A DNA stretch of 64,000 nt from Glandiceps talaboti (lineage: Eukaryota; Hemichordata; Enteropneusta; Spengelidae), in NCBI RefSeq assembly GCF_964340395.1, contig NC_135560.1, positions 22,208,675 to 22,272,674 of the forward strand. The letters are read 5' to 3'. Shown piece after piece: positions 33,928-44,884 of this stretch. Under the pieces are notes generated by a model that had not been told where the DNA came from, made no database searches, and saw nothing but the letters and a program-made list of their open reading frames with translations. Position numbers and translations under genes: made by a program. The number at the start of each line of letters is the position of its first letter. The stretch's first letter is position 1.

Positions 33928-36900
33928 ATGTATGTATGTATGTATGTATGTATGTATGTATGTGTGTGTGTGTATGTATGTATGTATGTATGTATGTATG
34001 TATGTATGTATGTATGTATGTATGTATGTATGTATGTATGTATGTGTGTGTGCGTGTGTGTGTGTATACTAGTAATATTGAATACCTATATGCAAATGAG
34101 TGTGAGCATTCCATTCCACTTCATGTTACCAATCACTTCTAAATTTGTTTTACAAATATTGAACATTTTAAAAGGACGCAACACTGCAAAAATAAAAAAA
34201 TAAAATTTTGACCACCAGGCAGCTTTGTGTATGGTCCATATAAGTTTGATTTTCTACTGAAAGCCCAGTTTACCTTTAAGGTTAATGACCTCCAATGGTA
34301 CTACATGACAAAGATGCAGTACATCCATGTTACTTTTCACTTTGGTGTCTGGTGGAGTCTCTGGAAGACCTTCAAGAACAGTCCTTGCTTTGGTAAAGGG
34401 TGGAATACCTGCCCTGGAACCAAAAAAGATTTGAATTTTACATTTGCGGCAATTTTAGATGGATTTATAATATTTTGTATTATTATGAGCAGGTTTACCT
34501 TCTACTATCATTAATCAACAGATCTAGTTATTTAATCTAATTAAAAGTCTGAGAGAGAACCTGATCTGATTTACACTTTTTGTACCTTGATGTCATTTAT
34601 ATTCCTTCCTTCCTTCATTCATTATATTCCTTCTCTGTTTGTTTGAATACAACAATTTGTACAATGTCACACTAGCAGTCTCCTACCTGTATAGTATTTC
34701 TGCCCTCAGATAGTTACCGATCCCATTGAAATATTTCTGATCCAACAGTACTTCACATATAGGTCTGTTAAATACAACTTTGGATACATTTTTCACAACA
34801 TTTGACCTGTTAAGAAAGTAGATCTGATTATAAGTGACAAGTTGTAACTATGGTAATACTTAACATTTGTATTAAAGGTATATTATCTGCAACGGGGACT
34901 ATTTTTTTACTATTTTTATTCTTTTTTTCAATATGATTTTACTTTTACACATGGCATAGCATGTAGAATGACCTCGTGTTCAAAGCCAAACAACCTTCCA
35001 TAAATATATAAAATGATTATTAAAGAATATTAACTACGTTGCTTTTAAAATTGTAAACATTCAAATGCCGCGCAAGAATACATCGACCTTTAAACGACCT
35101 ATGACGTCAGTGCGATATCAAAGTAGACTGCGCATGCTCTATTTCTCCACGAGTTATGTTGTTGTCAGAGCTAGAGGAGAGTTGAAATTTGTTGATGACT
35201 AGTCCGACTGGACGTGACATGGCTTTGCGATGCCACGGCGCGGCTAAAGCTAACTGGAAAGAAACGTGCTCGGATTCGGGAAAACGAGGGGAAAATTAAT
35301 ATTCGAGGGGAGAAACATCGTTGGAAGGAAACAGTCGAGATCGCAAGGACGGTAGCAAAATCCCGTGATCGGCAGGTAAGTTTTCACAGAGTTAGAATGA
35401 TCACAACTGTACGTATGTTGTTGTTTTGACTGAAAATTTGCTGTAGCGTTAGTTTCGATTTTTGAGTGTTTTCATCATTTTTTCATACAAGAACTAAGAA
35501 ATATTGAAAAGTATCTTTAAGCCATTCAAAACAGTCAAAATAGCGATGTATCACGAAATGTTGAAACGGGTAACCGTACCTACAGACTAAGTAAGACCAT
35601 GGCGGTCAGTTGTGAATAAGATGCCTCATTTGACATGTCGCGTTGCTAAAATTTGTAGCGTGCTCTCGCTGTCTCTTTCAAAATGTTAGTATGCACAGAG
35701 TTACTTTATCATTTTGACAGCATTGAGGTAGTTTGAGACATCTTTTGGGTCATGAAGGGGTCCCGTAATTATATTCAAGTTTGGAAATGTCAGATTTTGG
35801 GGGGCAGGCACATAGGCATTTGTTTCCCAAGTTATGTCTCAATATTTCTATCAGAATACAATAAAATGTCGGGAGTATCGTAATATTGACGTTTTTAGCC
35901 ATCTATATATGAAAGGGGTAAATCACACTTGTTTCTGTGATCGCGCAGGTTCACTCGCTGCGAAAGAAGACACAAGGTATGAAAGGCAGCCACCATTACC
36001 GTACATAAATGATAAACATGAACTTTCAACCGGCCGTTGTAGTGGGCAAACATTTCGAACATTTTACCTTCCGTCCCTTCCTAGTTCCCAAATTTAATAA
36101 TCTTCCGATAAATCGTGTCGTTGATACAATCGGACCATGACTTCCAAAGATATAGACTGGTTTCTGACGCCATGTAGGGGAATTGGAGCAGAGAATTTTT
36201 TTCTTTCGCGGTGAGTGGACCTACGCGATCACAGAAACAAGTGTAATTTTACCCCTTTCATATATAGTTGGCTAAATATGTCAATATCAATGATACATGT
36301 ATTATCGACATTTTATTGTATTCTGATAGAAATATTCTGAGACATAACTCGGGAAACAAATGCCTGTGGGCAGGCAATGACATAATAACTGAACTTTGTA
36401 TGCAGATCGGCTCCACACGCTGGGTTTGTTTGTGCTGGTGTAGTTTTGCAGAGGTCTGAACGATAGAAAGCTTCTTTTTTTTTAAATCAAGGCGGAAAAT
36501 AAAAACCCAGTGTTACAATTATTGCAATTAATTTTGAGTGAAAACCCCGGAAATATAAAAAAGCTTTGGAAAAGTAATAGAAATAAGAAGTTGAACACAA
36601 AATAAAACAAATGCACTCTATTTCCATTTCAAATTGATTCATAATTATCAAGTTTGCCTATACTATAGCTCATGGATCTATTCTTTCTACATATGGTTGA
36701 AAAATTATCTACAGAATATTTTCTTCAATCAATCAATCAATCAGTTCTATATTACACATATTTGACAACTGGTCTAAACATCCAATACATACATGATGTA
36801 ACATGACATTAAATTCACTTTTGTATGCTCAGAATTTTCATCTGAATCTATTCGGGTAAGAGCCTCCTTTTAATAAATTACAGTGTACAGTCTAATGTAT

Positions 36901-39900
36901 AAGGGTGCTCGACATAAGACAGTACTAAAAACTGGTGAGGGGCTACATGGTACTTGCAGCCCCTCACTTGTTTTCAGTACTGGTAAGGACAATACACAAC
37001 AAACTCATTATTGCTCTATAAAATATGACACTATCAAGCCAACGGTGAAGTCAATTATACTTTGTGTTTAGACATCACAGGACAGCATGTGATGGATGCA
37101 AGTGGATTTCCCTAATTTTTGTATTGTGTTTTAAAATAACATGTTATGTACATTTGTATACTAAGAATGTCCACCATTTGTTTGTTTCAAAATAGGAGCT
37201 GTTGGTACATGTCTTCCATCAACTGTAACTCAGCAAGAAATTGTTTCAAGTAAAGTAAGGGAAATTGAATGTATCTGAGATTTCAATGGAATCCAAATTC
37301 AGGTAATGCATCTGGAAAATTAGTATCTGTATGATTTCTACTGTCCTTGGATGTGAAAAGGGGGAAAATATAAATTGATATTTAAAAAAAAAAAATTCAC
37401 TGCATTCACAGTAATGATGACTAGTAGTTGTGTATCGACACGTCATGTGTGTGTGTGTGCGTGTCTGTGTGTAATTATGGTGTACAATGTCACATGTAAT
37501 CGTATGTAATGAGGTATATTACTGTTTCTACCACACCAGATATTAATATCCATATATAATGTGTTATCAATTCTTGTGTACATTTTAGTGTCTGAGAGGT
37601 GAGAGTACTACATCAACAACTGTCTTGGGAGTTGAAGGAATCACAACTGGTGATGATGGAGGTGAAAGAGCTGGAGAGGGTGGTGGCGGTGGTGATCAAA
37701 AAGAATGACAGTAGGTAATATTATAAATACATTTTGCTTTAAAGTTTAATGGTTTTCTTTTCACATATGTAACTAATAATTTCTTTACCGTACTCCACTT
37801 TCAAACATAAAAGTAAATCCTTACAACTTCTAAATACAGACTGGGATAAAATTGTTCATTGAATTATTTGTACATATGTTCAATACCTTTCTTAGTATTG
37901 ACCTCAGACACAAACTGGTGTTAAAGATGTCCAATTTTCCATAGTAAGTATTGAATTGTGTGGTAAAGGACATTACCATTGATGCAATATTTCATTGAAT
38001 TTTATTGATCTTGCTTTCACTTTGACCAGGAAAAGTGGAAAGGGAGACATATTGGTAGCCCTAATTGCCACGACAGGGAAAGTCATGCGAATAAGAAGGG
38101 TGAACTGAAATAGCATGTAAGTAAAATAACACAAATCTACATACAAATTCTTGTTTACTGTCATGTTTTTGAACATGTACAAGTTATAGAAATAGTTCAT
38201 AATTGTACAACATAAAGTATATATGTTTGCATGCATGCATGTTGTCATATTTGTGTGTATATATTCATGTCTGGTGTCCAAGTCAATGTATGTTATACGT
38301 ATAATATGTGAGTATGTCTGCATATATATGTTTAGTGTATGTTCATATGTATGCCGTATGCTATGTGTATATATAAGTGTATGTATGTATGTATGTATGT
38401 ACGCATGTATGCATGCAGAGACATACAGAAAGACATACAGATACATGATTCCATTTACATCCATATTTATGTATACATGTATGCCCATGTGTCTGTAGCA
38501 TACCAGCATGTATACATAACTGTACATACACATACAGTTTGTACACATGTATGCATAATGTTTACACATACATACTCAATGATATGTACGTACGTACGTA
38601 CGTATGTACGTAGTACATACATACATACATACATACATACATACATGACAAACACATGTACATGTTGTTATGTATGTATCATGTGTAGGCACTATGTATA
38701 TATCGTATGTATGGATGTATGTGTGGTATCACTGTTTGTATGGGCATATATGGTGTAAAGTCAATATGTATAATATAATACAAGTTTGTACACGTGTGTA
38801 CAAACATACTATATACTATACAGACATGCATACCATAGATATTATGTATGTATGTATGCATGCATGCATGCAGAGACATACAGAAAGACATAGATACATG
38901 ATTCCATTTACATCCATATTTATTTATACATGTATGCCCATGTGTCTGTAGCATACCAGCATGTATACATAACTGTACATACACATACAGTGTGTACACA
39001 TGTATGCATAATGTTTACACATACATACTCAATGATATGTACGTACGTACATACATACATACATACATACATACATACTTATACACATACATACATGACA
39101 AACACATGTACACATTATTATGTATGTATGTATGATGTGTAGGCACTATGTACATATCATATGTATGGATGTATGTGTGGCATCACTGTTTGTATGGGCA
39201 TATATGGTGTAAAGTCAATATGTATAATAAAATACAAGTTTTTACACATACGTACAAACATACTATATACTATATACTATACAGACGTGCATACATACAT
39301 TAAGTGTTTTTGCTCAGGGCGGTAAGTAGGTAAAATCAAACAGGGTTCCCATCTCATTTCACCTTTGTTCAAAACAAAATTACCATAGACTCTACAGGGA
39401 AACAAAGCCATTTATACCACTTTCTTTTACCAAGGTTCCCCAATATTAGCATAAACACTGCATGATAAAGACAAAGATGTTCATAATTTGATCATTCCAT
39501 ACACACGCATATTTATATATACATGTATTCCTATGCGAGTCTGTGAATTTACCATACAAAAGTTACATGCACATTATACATACACACATGTACATCTTTT
39601 GTATGTCTCTATACATGCATGCCTGTGGTGTGTGTGTGAATGTATGGTGTATGTTGACTGGACAATCAAAATGTATACAGTGTACACACACATGTACACA
39701 ACCATACACGTAATATATAGATGTTATACCCATTACTTTTGCACCCCTATGTATAATATTTGCACATACATGGCTCGATATATGGATAGATGGTTGCATG
39801 GATAGATATATGTGTATACATGGCTAGCTGTGTATGTATATATGTATGTATGTACAAATGTATGTATGGATGGATATATATATGTATAGATATATGATGG

Positions 39901-42900
39901 GTTGATTTGGGGTGCTATATTGTCTTAGTGATAAGTAATCAGATATCACAACAACAGTAATAATTTCTTTCTTTTTATTGTAACTGTAGCTGTTTGGCAA
40001 GACTAGAACAGAAGACGTCTGTATGACTATGACATCTGAAAGATCAGTTTTATCAGGAAAAAAAGCTGGTGGACAGACAAGGAATGTAAAGGGAGATGGA
40101 ACTGGTAGTAAAAGACCCAAAGTGACTATCAACATCCCCATCACCTAAAGCTTCTATCGTACAAAAGAAAATTCTAGAAGATTGAATATGACCACTAATG
40201 AATGGTCTTTCCTTGTATAAAGTGAAATAAGGAAAGACTTGTGCAAAGATAAAATTTGTTACACAACAAAACCACATACAAGACCAGCACTCAAATGTTG
40301 TTTATCATGACACTCTTATCAGTTTGTTTATATATCTTAGAAAAGTAGTACATAGTAAACTGTTTGCTTGTCCATCACAAACTCAAATTTGTAAATCAAA
40401 GTTGTCTCATTGAAGAAGGCGCAAAGTCAACTGTATTCAATCAATCTTTGTATCATCGATCAATAACAATCTCGGCAAGCCTTCTCAGGTATCCTTTCAG
40501 GGTATTGACCAAATGGATCAGGGCTGTTATCCCCAAATGCATACACCCAGCAATTTGGGATGACTCGTCTGTCCCAGATTTTGGACAACTAAGCTGCCAA
40601 ATGGTAAATTGGCTATATGAAGCAATGTCTTTGTGTGGTACCATCAGTATGTCTCATCTGTGAACTCTTGTCAAGGCAAGCACAATGACATCTGGTGAAA
40701 GAACAGAAAAATTAGATTTGTACATTGCCAGTGTTTCATGATTTCATCATAGTCATAAACTCAATGCCCAGTGATGGTTATTCTCAACCTATGTGAGAAT
40801 GTTTATTTTTATGAAAGGTCAAAGATGATGTGTGCTGAGCTGATGTGATTTTAGAATAATACATGATTCTAGATACTGATCCTCTGTATAATTGCATTCC
40901 TGTTACCCACAACAAAGTAGCTTTTATGGTAGTAACAAGTAATACTAGCTCTCCTATTTATGTTTTGAAGACTCAGTGACATAAATATACCATGTTTCAC
41001 CATCCATTGATTTGGCATTGTAAAGCTTGGGTTTAAAGCCCACCAAGTAAATCGATATAGATTGAAAGGCTCACAGCATCAGCATATTGCCAGACTAGTC
41101 TCATAGATTATTATGAATATGTTAACAAATTACAGATGTTTGAAGGCCCACTTCGGTTCACTTATGGTTCCACTGACTATTGCAGAAGTGTAACAGGTTG
41201 TGTCTGTAGTACTAGTTGGTTTCTATATTTGGACCAAGATTTTAATGTTTTTTGTTTACCCTTGCTAACATGCTTGTAATAAAGCCAGTTTGAGTGGGAT
41301 GTTATGCATGCATCAGCAAGTGATCTAACACACAATGGTAATTGCTGTATTACATTGCCTATTAATACACTGGGGAAAAAACATTTCATGACTAATATTT
41401 ACAATTGTGGACAGCATTCAACAAGATAATGAAACATGATGACATACCAAGTATGGGACTTTGTATTCATGCAGGGTAATAACATCCAGGTTATGTTGCA
41501 ACAAGTATGACGTCATGGTTGAACATTAGACCTGGCTCGGTCGCTGGCTATCAACCTTTCTCGCCATCTTATCCAGAGACTGTAATTTCTCCACTGAGAT
41601 TATTTATTTGAGTCTGAAAGAGTAAAAACATGATCATATATATCAACACTATTTTCATGCTAGTATTTAGTGATGCCATAATTTGATTAAAACAAGAGGA
41701 ATTTATTTATTCCTATAATTGGCATGTAGTGTGACTTGTCCTTTCTGTTCTTACTGTAAACCTCAGCTTGAGAGCTACTTTCAAATATTCTACTCACTCT
41801 CTATCTTTATTTGTCAGTCCCTATCTGCAATGCCTATACCACATTCTGTACAATCGAACTAAATCTACCAAGTACTTCTACTTTAACTTTAATACTACTC
41901 CTACATGTATGTGCTATATGTACCTTGGTAGTGACAGCTGGAATGTACAATAAATCATGAATATGACAGATGTACAGATAAAGTCAATAGCAGTGTAGAA
42001 TAGGTAAGTTACCCTGCATGGCAAAGAAACTGACTTGAGTTACCACTGGACAGTATTTTCCCCATGACACATATGACATTCAATAATACTTGTATTGTTA
42101 TACAACTTCAGATTCCACTTTGACACATGTTAAATACAGTGAAATCAGAATCAGACAGTGTCCCACCCCTTTCTTAGTATCATCCTTGTAAAAGTAACAT
42201 GAAAGTGGAGATTGTTATTTTATAATGGAAACTAAAGGTTATATCAAAAGTCTGTGTGTCTTGGAGAGGCTTAGCATTATACTACAAACATACATATGCA
42301 ATGTATTTCCACTTTATAAAAATATTTTAGCATATTTTGCAGAAAGGTTTTCAGCAGAATAATCGGTGTAACAATGGAATCACTTTCATTGGTAAATTCT
42401 CAACAACTATTAGGGTAATGAAGGTACACATTTGAAATCAATAAATTTAGTAATGGCCTTTACAGGGAGAGATCTGGCACTGGACTATAACATATACATA
42501 TACTTGGAGTTAATTAGCCGACAGGGCTTTCCATCAGTCTTGATTTGGGCGAGAAACAGCATCACCATGAATGTTAGTGTCCTCCTCCCATGGTGAGCAT
42601 TCTTTTAAAAATGATGACATGCTAGAGGCCATGCTGTTGAGGCTAAAATTTCAAACCATACACATTACTGAAAGCCATAGTATATTATCAATATTGTCTT
42701 CAATTCCCATGAAGAGATTTAGGGCATAAACAAACACATTCTCGGGAGTTGCCCAACTCATGATAATTCAAAATAGGTTTTAGAACTTATTATGGTGAAG
42801 CCACAAGAAATGTTGGAAATGCACTTGGTAAATGACTCTTGGGGTTAAACTTTAGCTCCCTCCCCATCAGCCGATCTCAATTTTCAAAAAAAAAGCACAT

Positions 42901-44884
42901 TCACCAATTTTATCATGTCCCCATTTTCTAATACGCCCCCCCCAAAAAAAAACAACAAAAAAACAACAACAACAAACAAAAAACAATCTGCTGATACCCC
43001 TCAGGAGCAATTGATGCTGGACAGTAAAGATCTGAAGATATGACTAAATGATTGATATAAATAATGAATGACATATTGAATAATTAGTAATCCAACTGCA
43101 AAAAATTATATGTATAGTAAATAAGTCTTTACTAGACTGTACACATATTTTTTGAATTCATAACATGTATAATATGAAAATTTGACGGAATATGTATTTC
43201 TTCTGAAATAATCATGAAAGAAATCTGCAGTGCACATGTTCCAGGCCATTTTGTTTTCTTTTTGGTGTTTTCATTCGAAATATTGTTCACTGAAATTTAG
43301 TTCGCGTCCGGGGGATAATACACCAATGGTATTCAGTACTTCTACATTGGTACATCTCGACATGCAGTACGCGTTGTTGTGTTCGAGGCATCTACATGTA
43401 ATATTGTATGCAGTTCATGGACTGCAAATGTGTTTTCACATGGATTAATAAGTATTTAGTTCAGCCCTTATTTCTATCGATCTGTTAGTAATATCTTCAC
43501 TCTCCGGCGTCAAGTGTTCATAGTTCTACGAGTAATTGTATCTCACTGTTTGGTCCGACTATACCTCAGACCACTAAAAAGACACGGTGTGTATCAAACT
43601 TCATTGATCGCCTAGCTGCAATAATTGTAACACGAAAAGGCACACAAACAGATGAAACATCCCTCAAGTCACACCAAACGCTGCAATTATTGCAGCTACG
43701 GAACGCCTTGTCACTCACTAACTGCAATCGTCGTGACACCGGCGTTTAGACTCTTACAAAACGCAAAATTAATGTGGTTTATACTTACATCGTATTCCAG
43801 AGCATCGCCGTCGCTTACCCATGCCATTGTAATACATATTTCAGCACTAAATCAGTCCCAAAACCACTTGGCTTGGCTATCCCACGCGTTCCGCCCGTGT
43901 GACCCTTAGCGCTGTGCATGTCATTGTTGACATCTCGTGCTGGCACGCTCGCTCAATATATCGCGTAATGATGACATCACTATCACATGACTTGCCTCTA
44001 TCGATGTCAACAAGTATGGCGGGCGGTTTGAAAAGAAGTAAACCGGCCGAATGTTTTACAGCTCCCGTATGTCACTTTGGAGTAATATTGACGACCAGTA
44101 GACAGGTAAATTTTCTAATTAGATGGATTGGACCATTTACAGTTTAGTTTTAACGTATTTTTCAATGAAAGAAATTACCCAAAAAAATAGTCCCCGTTGC
44201 AGATAATATACCTTTAATATGCAATCAAAATTAGAACGGTTTTCGTTCCAACTACGATAGTGGAAAAGTATATCTAGGAATTTTACAATTACAAAAGAGC
44301 CTTCCATATTTTCATATTCAATTGCTATTAATTCACATTAAAATCAAATGAACACTAGATTCAGAACAGCAATGTCAACTTCCTACTTCACTGTTACAAA
44401 TTGTGACATGATTTCATTCATACCTAAATGCTTGGTAATCAAACATTGGATCAGGCCCTCTCTTATCTGACCAATCAGCATTCACTTCCCATCTGCCAAA
44501 ACGTCTCACGTCTACAAAACTTAACACCATTGGTGATTTGTCATTGGTGAAGAACTTCAGGTGTGCATGCTTGTGTACTTCATCTGCGTCAGTGAAAGCA
44601 AATTTACCGGACATGCCGAATCGAAAAAGGATTCTCGTAGATTTCGATAGTGCTGCCTTGATTCCCTTCTCGTCATTTTTCACTTTAGTGTCTGCAGCTT
44701 TTGTAAGAAATAGCTGCATCTCCTTGCCACGTGATGATGATGTGATTGTATAAGCTTTCTCACTGAATAAGACATCTTCACTCTTTGAGACATCTGACTT
44801 GATGACTTTACCCGTGAACACTCGATCGCGACACACAGCATTTACAAATCGACTGGCAATGCGGAGTTCTGGACCCTCTGGCAT
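30916..44884 (-). CDS. NEIL1: NEIL1-type DNA glycosylase/AP lyase, 7 exons
   Basis: Nuclear base-excision-repair enzyme of the Fpg/Nei family that removes oxidised bases. Exons, 5' to 3' on the minus strand: 44424-44884, 34687-34806, 34274-34413, 33587-33742, 32322-32392, 31676-31970, 30916-30995; 1323 nt, 440 aa, all phases agree. Catalytic Pro2-Glu3 (MPEGPEL); Lys54 in RGKEM; void-filling Met91 and Arg127/128-Phe129; H2TH segment with NGIGNYLRAEIL (181-192); zincless finger with Arg278 in NGRTIWFQG. The C-terminal tail (about 293-440) is Lys/Arg-rich and disordered, longer than in human NEIL1 (390 aa). Exon 6 uses a GC donor (CAAG|GCAAGT). Intron 1 is 9.6 kb because of the inverted-repeat element at 34872-44217; without it the intron would be about 270 bp. 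Confidence 0.95.
31317..31608. mobile_element. Foldback element in NEIL1 intron 6
   Basis: Arms of about 120-130 bp with mismatches. GTTTAGCCTGTTCATGTTGA matches the complement of the right end (ACCTGAACAGGC), and inner blocks GATGTAATTGGT and ACCAATTACATC pair. Non-coding MITE-like. Confidence 0.65.
32830..33057 (+). mobile_element. SINE-like element with ATT tail
   Basis: Body contains GAGGGTGCCCCGTCATGGTG (also at 16060 and 18596). The 3' end reads GAAAGCGCTATATAAGAACC followed by an ATT repeat. This composition is common for invertebrate SINEs. It lies in NEIL1 intron 4. No promoter boxes are asserted. Confidence 0.5.
33860..34058. repeat. (GT)n(ATGT)n microsatellite
   Basis: Compound repeat in NEIL1 intron 3, preceded by an ATTC run at about 33757-33786. 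Confidence 0.95.
34870..34908 (+). repeat. Left terminal inverted repeat
   Basis: 39 bp starting TATTAAAGGTATATTATCTG; exact reverse complement of 44181-44219. TTAA at 34872-34875. Confidence 0.95.
35196..35373 (+). other. Exon-like open stretch near left TIR
   Basis: CpG-rich sequence ending in a consensus donor (CGGCAG|GTAAGT). One frame is open (KKRARIRENEGKINIRGEKH and on) but has only a GTG start; the ATG at 35195 is in another frame that stops early. It may be a 5' untranslated exon or a remnant. No family recognised. Confidence 0.3.
35801..36376. mobile_element. Foldback element nested in the large element
   Basis: Arms of about 165 bp (35801-35966 and 36204-36376) are close reverse complements: GGGCAGGCA ... 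CATTTGTTTCCCAAGTTATG, and TTTCTGTGATCGCG paired with CGCGATCACAGAAA. Confidence 0.75.
36884..37708 (+). CDS. Putative small spliced gene inside the large element
   Basis: Three stretches with good splice signals join in frame: 36884-36982 (acceptor TTACAG, donor GTAAGG), 37196-37254 (AATAG, donor GTAAGG) and 37589-37708 (TTTTAG to stop TGA). From the ATG at 36895 they give about 88 residues: MYKGARHKTVLKTGEG, AVGTCLPSTVTQQE, and a Gly/Glu-rich end (GERAGEGGGGGDQKE). No domain recognised, and the phase agreement could be chance. The first exon contains a strong hairpin. Confidence 0.28.
36920..36982 (+). repeat. 25-bp-stem hairpin
   Basis: CAGTACTAAAAACTGGTGAG continuing to GGGCT pairs with AGCCCCTCACTTGTTTTCAG continuing to TACTG, about 23 of 25 positions, around a 13-base loop. 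Could be a pre-miRNA-like fold or a tiny foldback element. Confidence 0.6.
38220..39300. repeat. ATAC/GTAT-rich tandem repeat, about 455-bp higher-order unit
   Basis: A segment beginning GCATGCAGAGACATACAGAA occurs at 38411 and 38866 with over 300 bp of matching continuation including short TATG and TACG runs. Reading frames here are artefacts. Confidence 0.85.
39303..39460 (+). mobile_element. CAGTG-terminated MITE, copy 2
   Basis: AGTGTTTTTGCTCAGGGCGG to TAGCATAAACACTG; internal ACAAAATTACCATAGACT shared with 6021-6164. Confidence 0.55.
39990..40148 (+). other. Exon-like stretch inside the large element
   Basis: After a TAACTGTAG acceptor a frame of 52 codons reads LFGKTRTEDVCMTM ... KRPKVTINIPIT and stops at TAA. 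The upstream partner exon is not identified and the product not recognised. Confidence 0.25.
43480..44110. promoter_or_regulatory. CpG-richer promoter-like stretch next to right TIR
   Basis: Much richer in CG dinucleotides than its surroundings. Minus strand: ATG GCA TGG exon (43789-43827). Plus strand: ATG at about 44017 (MAGGLKRSKPAECF) with a donor CAG|GTAAAT. A divergent promoter is an inference. Confidence 0.3.
43789..43827 (-). other. Candidate first coding exon (13 codons)
   Basis: MAWVSDGDALEYD followed by a consensus donor GTAAGT. It cannot be an alternative NEIL1 first exon, because splicing to NEIL1 exon 2 would be out of phase. A possible downstream exon with acceptor TTTTTACTCTTTCAG lies near 41514-41607, but joined in phase it ends after 14 codons. 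Unassigned. Confidence 0.25.

Larger units (their letters stand above)
34872..44217. mobile_element. 9.35-kb TIR-bounded DNA segment inside NEIL1 intron 1
   Basis: Both ends carry the same 39-bp inverted repeat, perfect over its length, and both abut TTAA (or TA). TTAA plus AGG-starting ends fits Kolobok-like transposons; TA insertion (Tc1/mariner-like) is also possible. No reading frame above 140 codons occurs inside, so no intact single-exon transposase is present. Exon-like pieces with good splice sites are found on both strands, and each end has a CpG-richer, promoter-like stretch. Removing the segment restores an ordinary-sized NEIL1 intron, which supports insertion. Confidence 0.65.

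Noticed and set aside
36268-36459. 63-codon plus-strand frame
   Set aside because: It lies on the right arm of the foldback element at 35801-36376.
40364-40663. 99-codon plus-strand frame and overlapping minus-strand frame
   Set aside because: Both strands are open with no motif or splice support; likely chance in AT-moderate sequence, possibly 3' UTR of a unit in the large element.
43789-43827. MAWVSDGDALEYD as an alternative NEIL1 first exon
   Set aside because: It ends in phase 0, whereas NEIL1 exon 2 needs phase 2; joining them gives a quick stop and loses catalytic Pro2.
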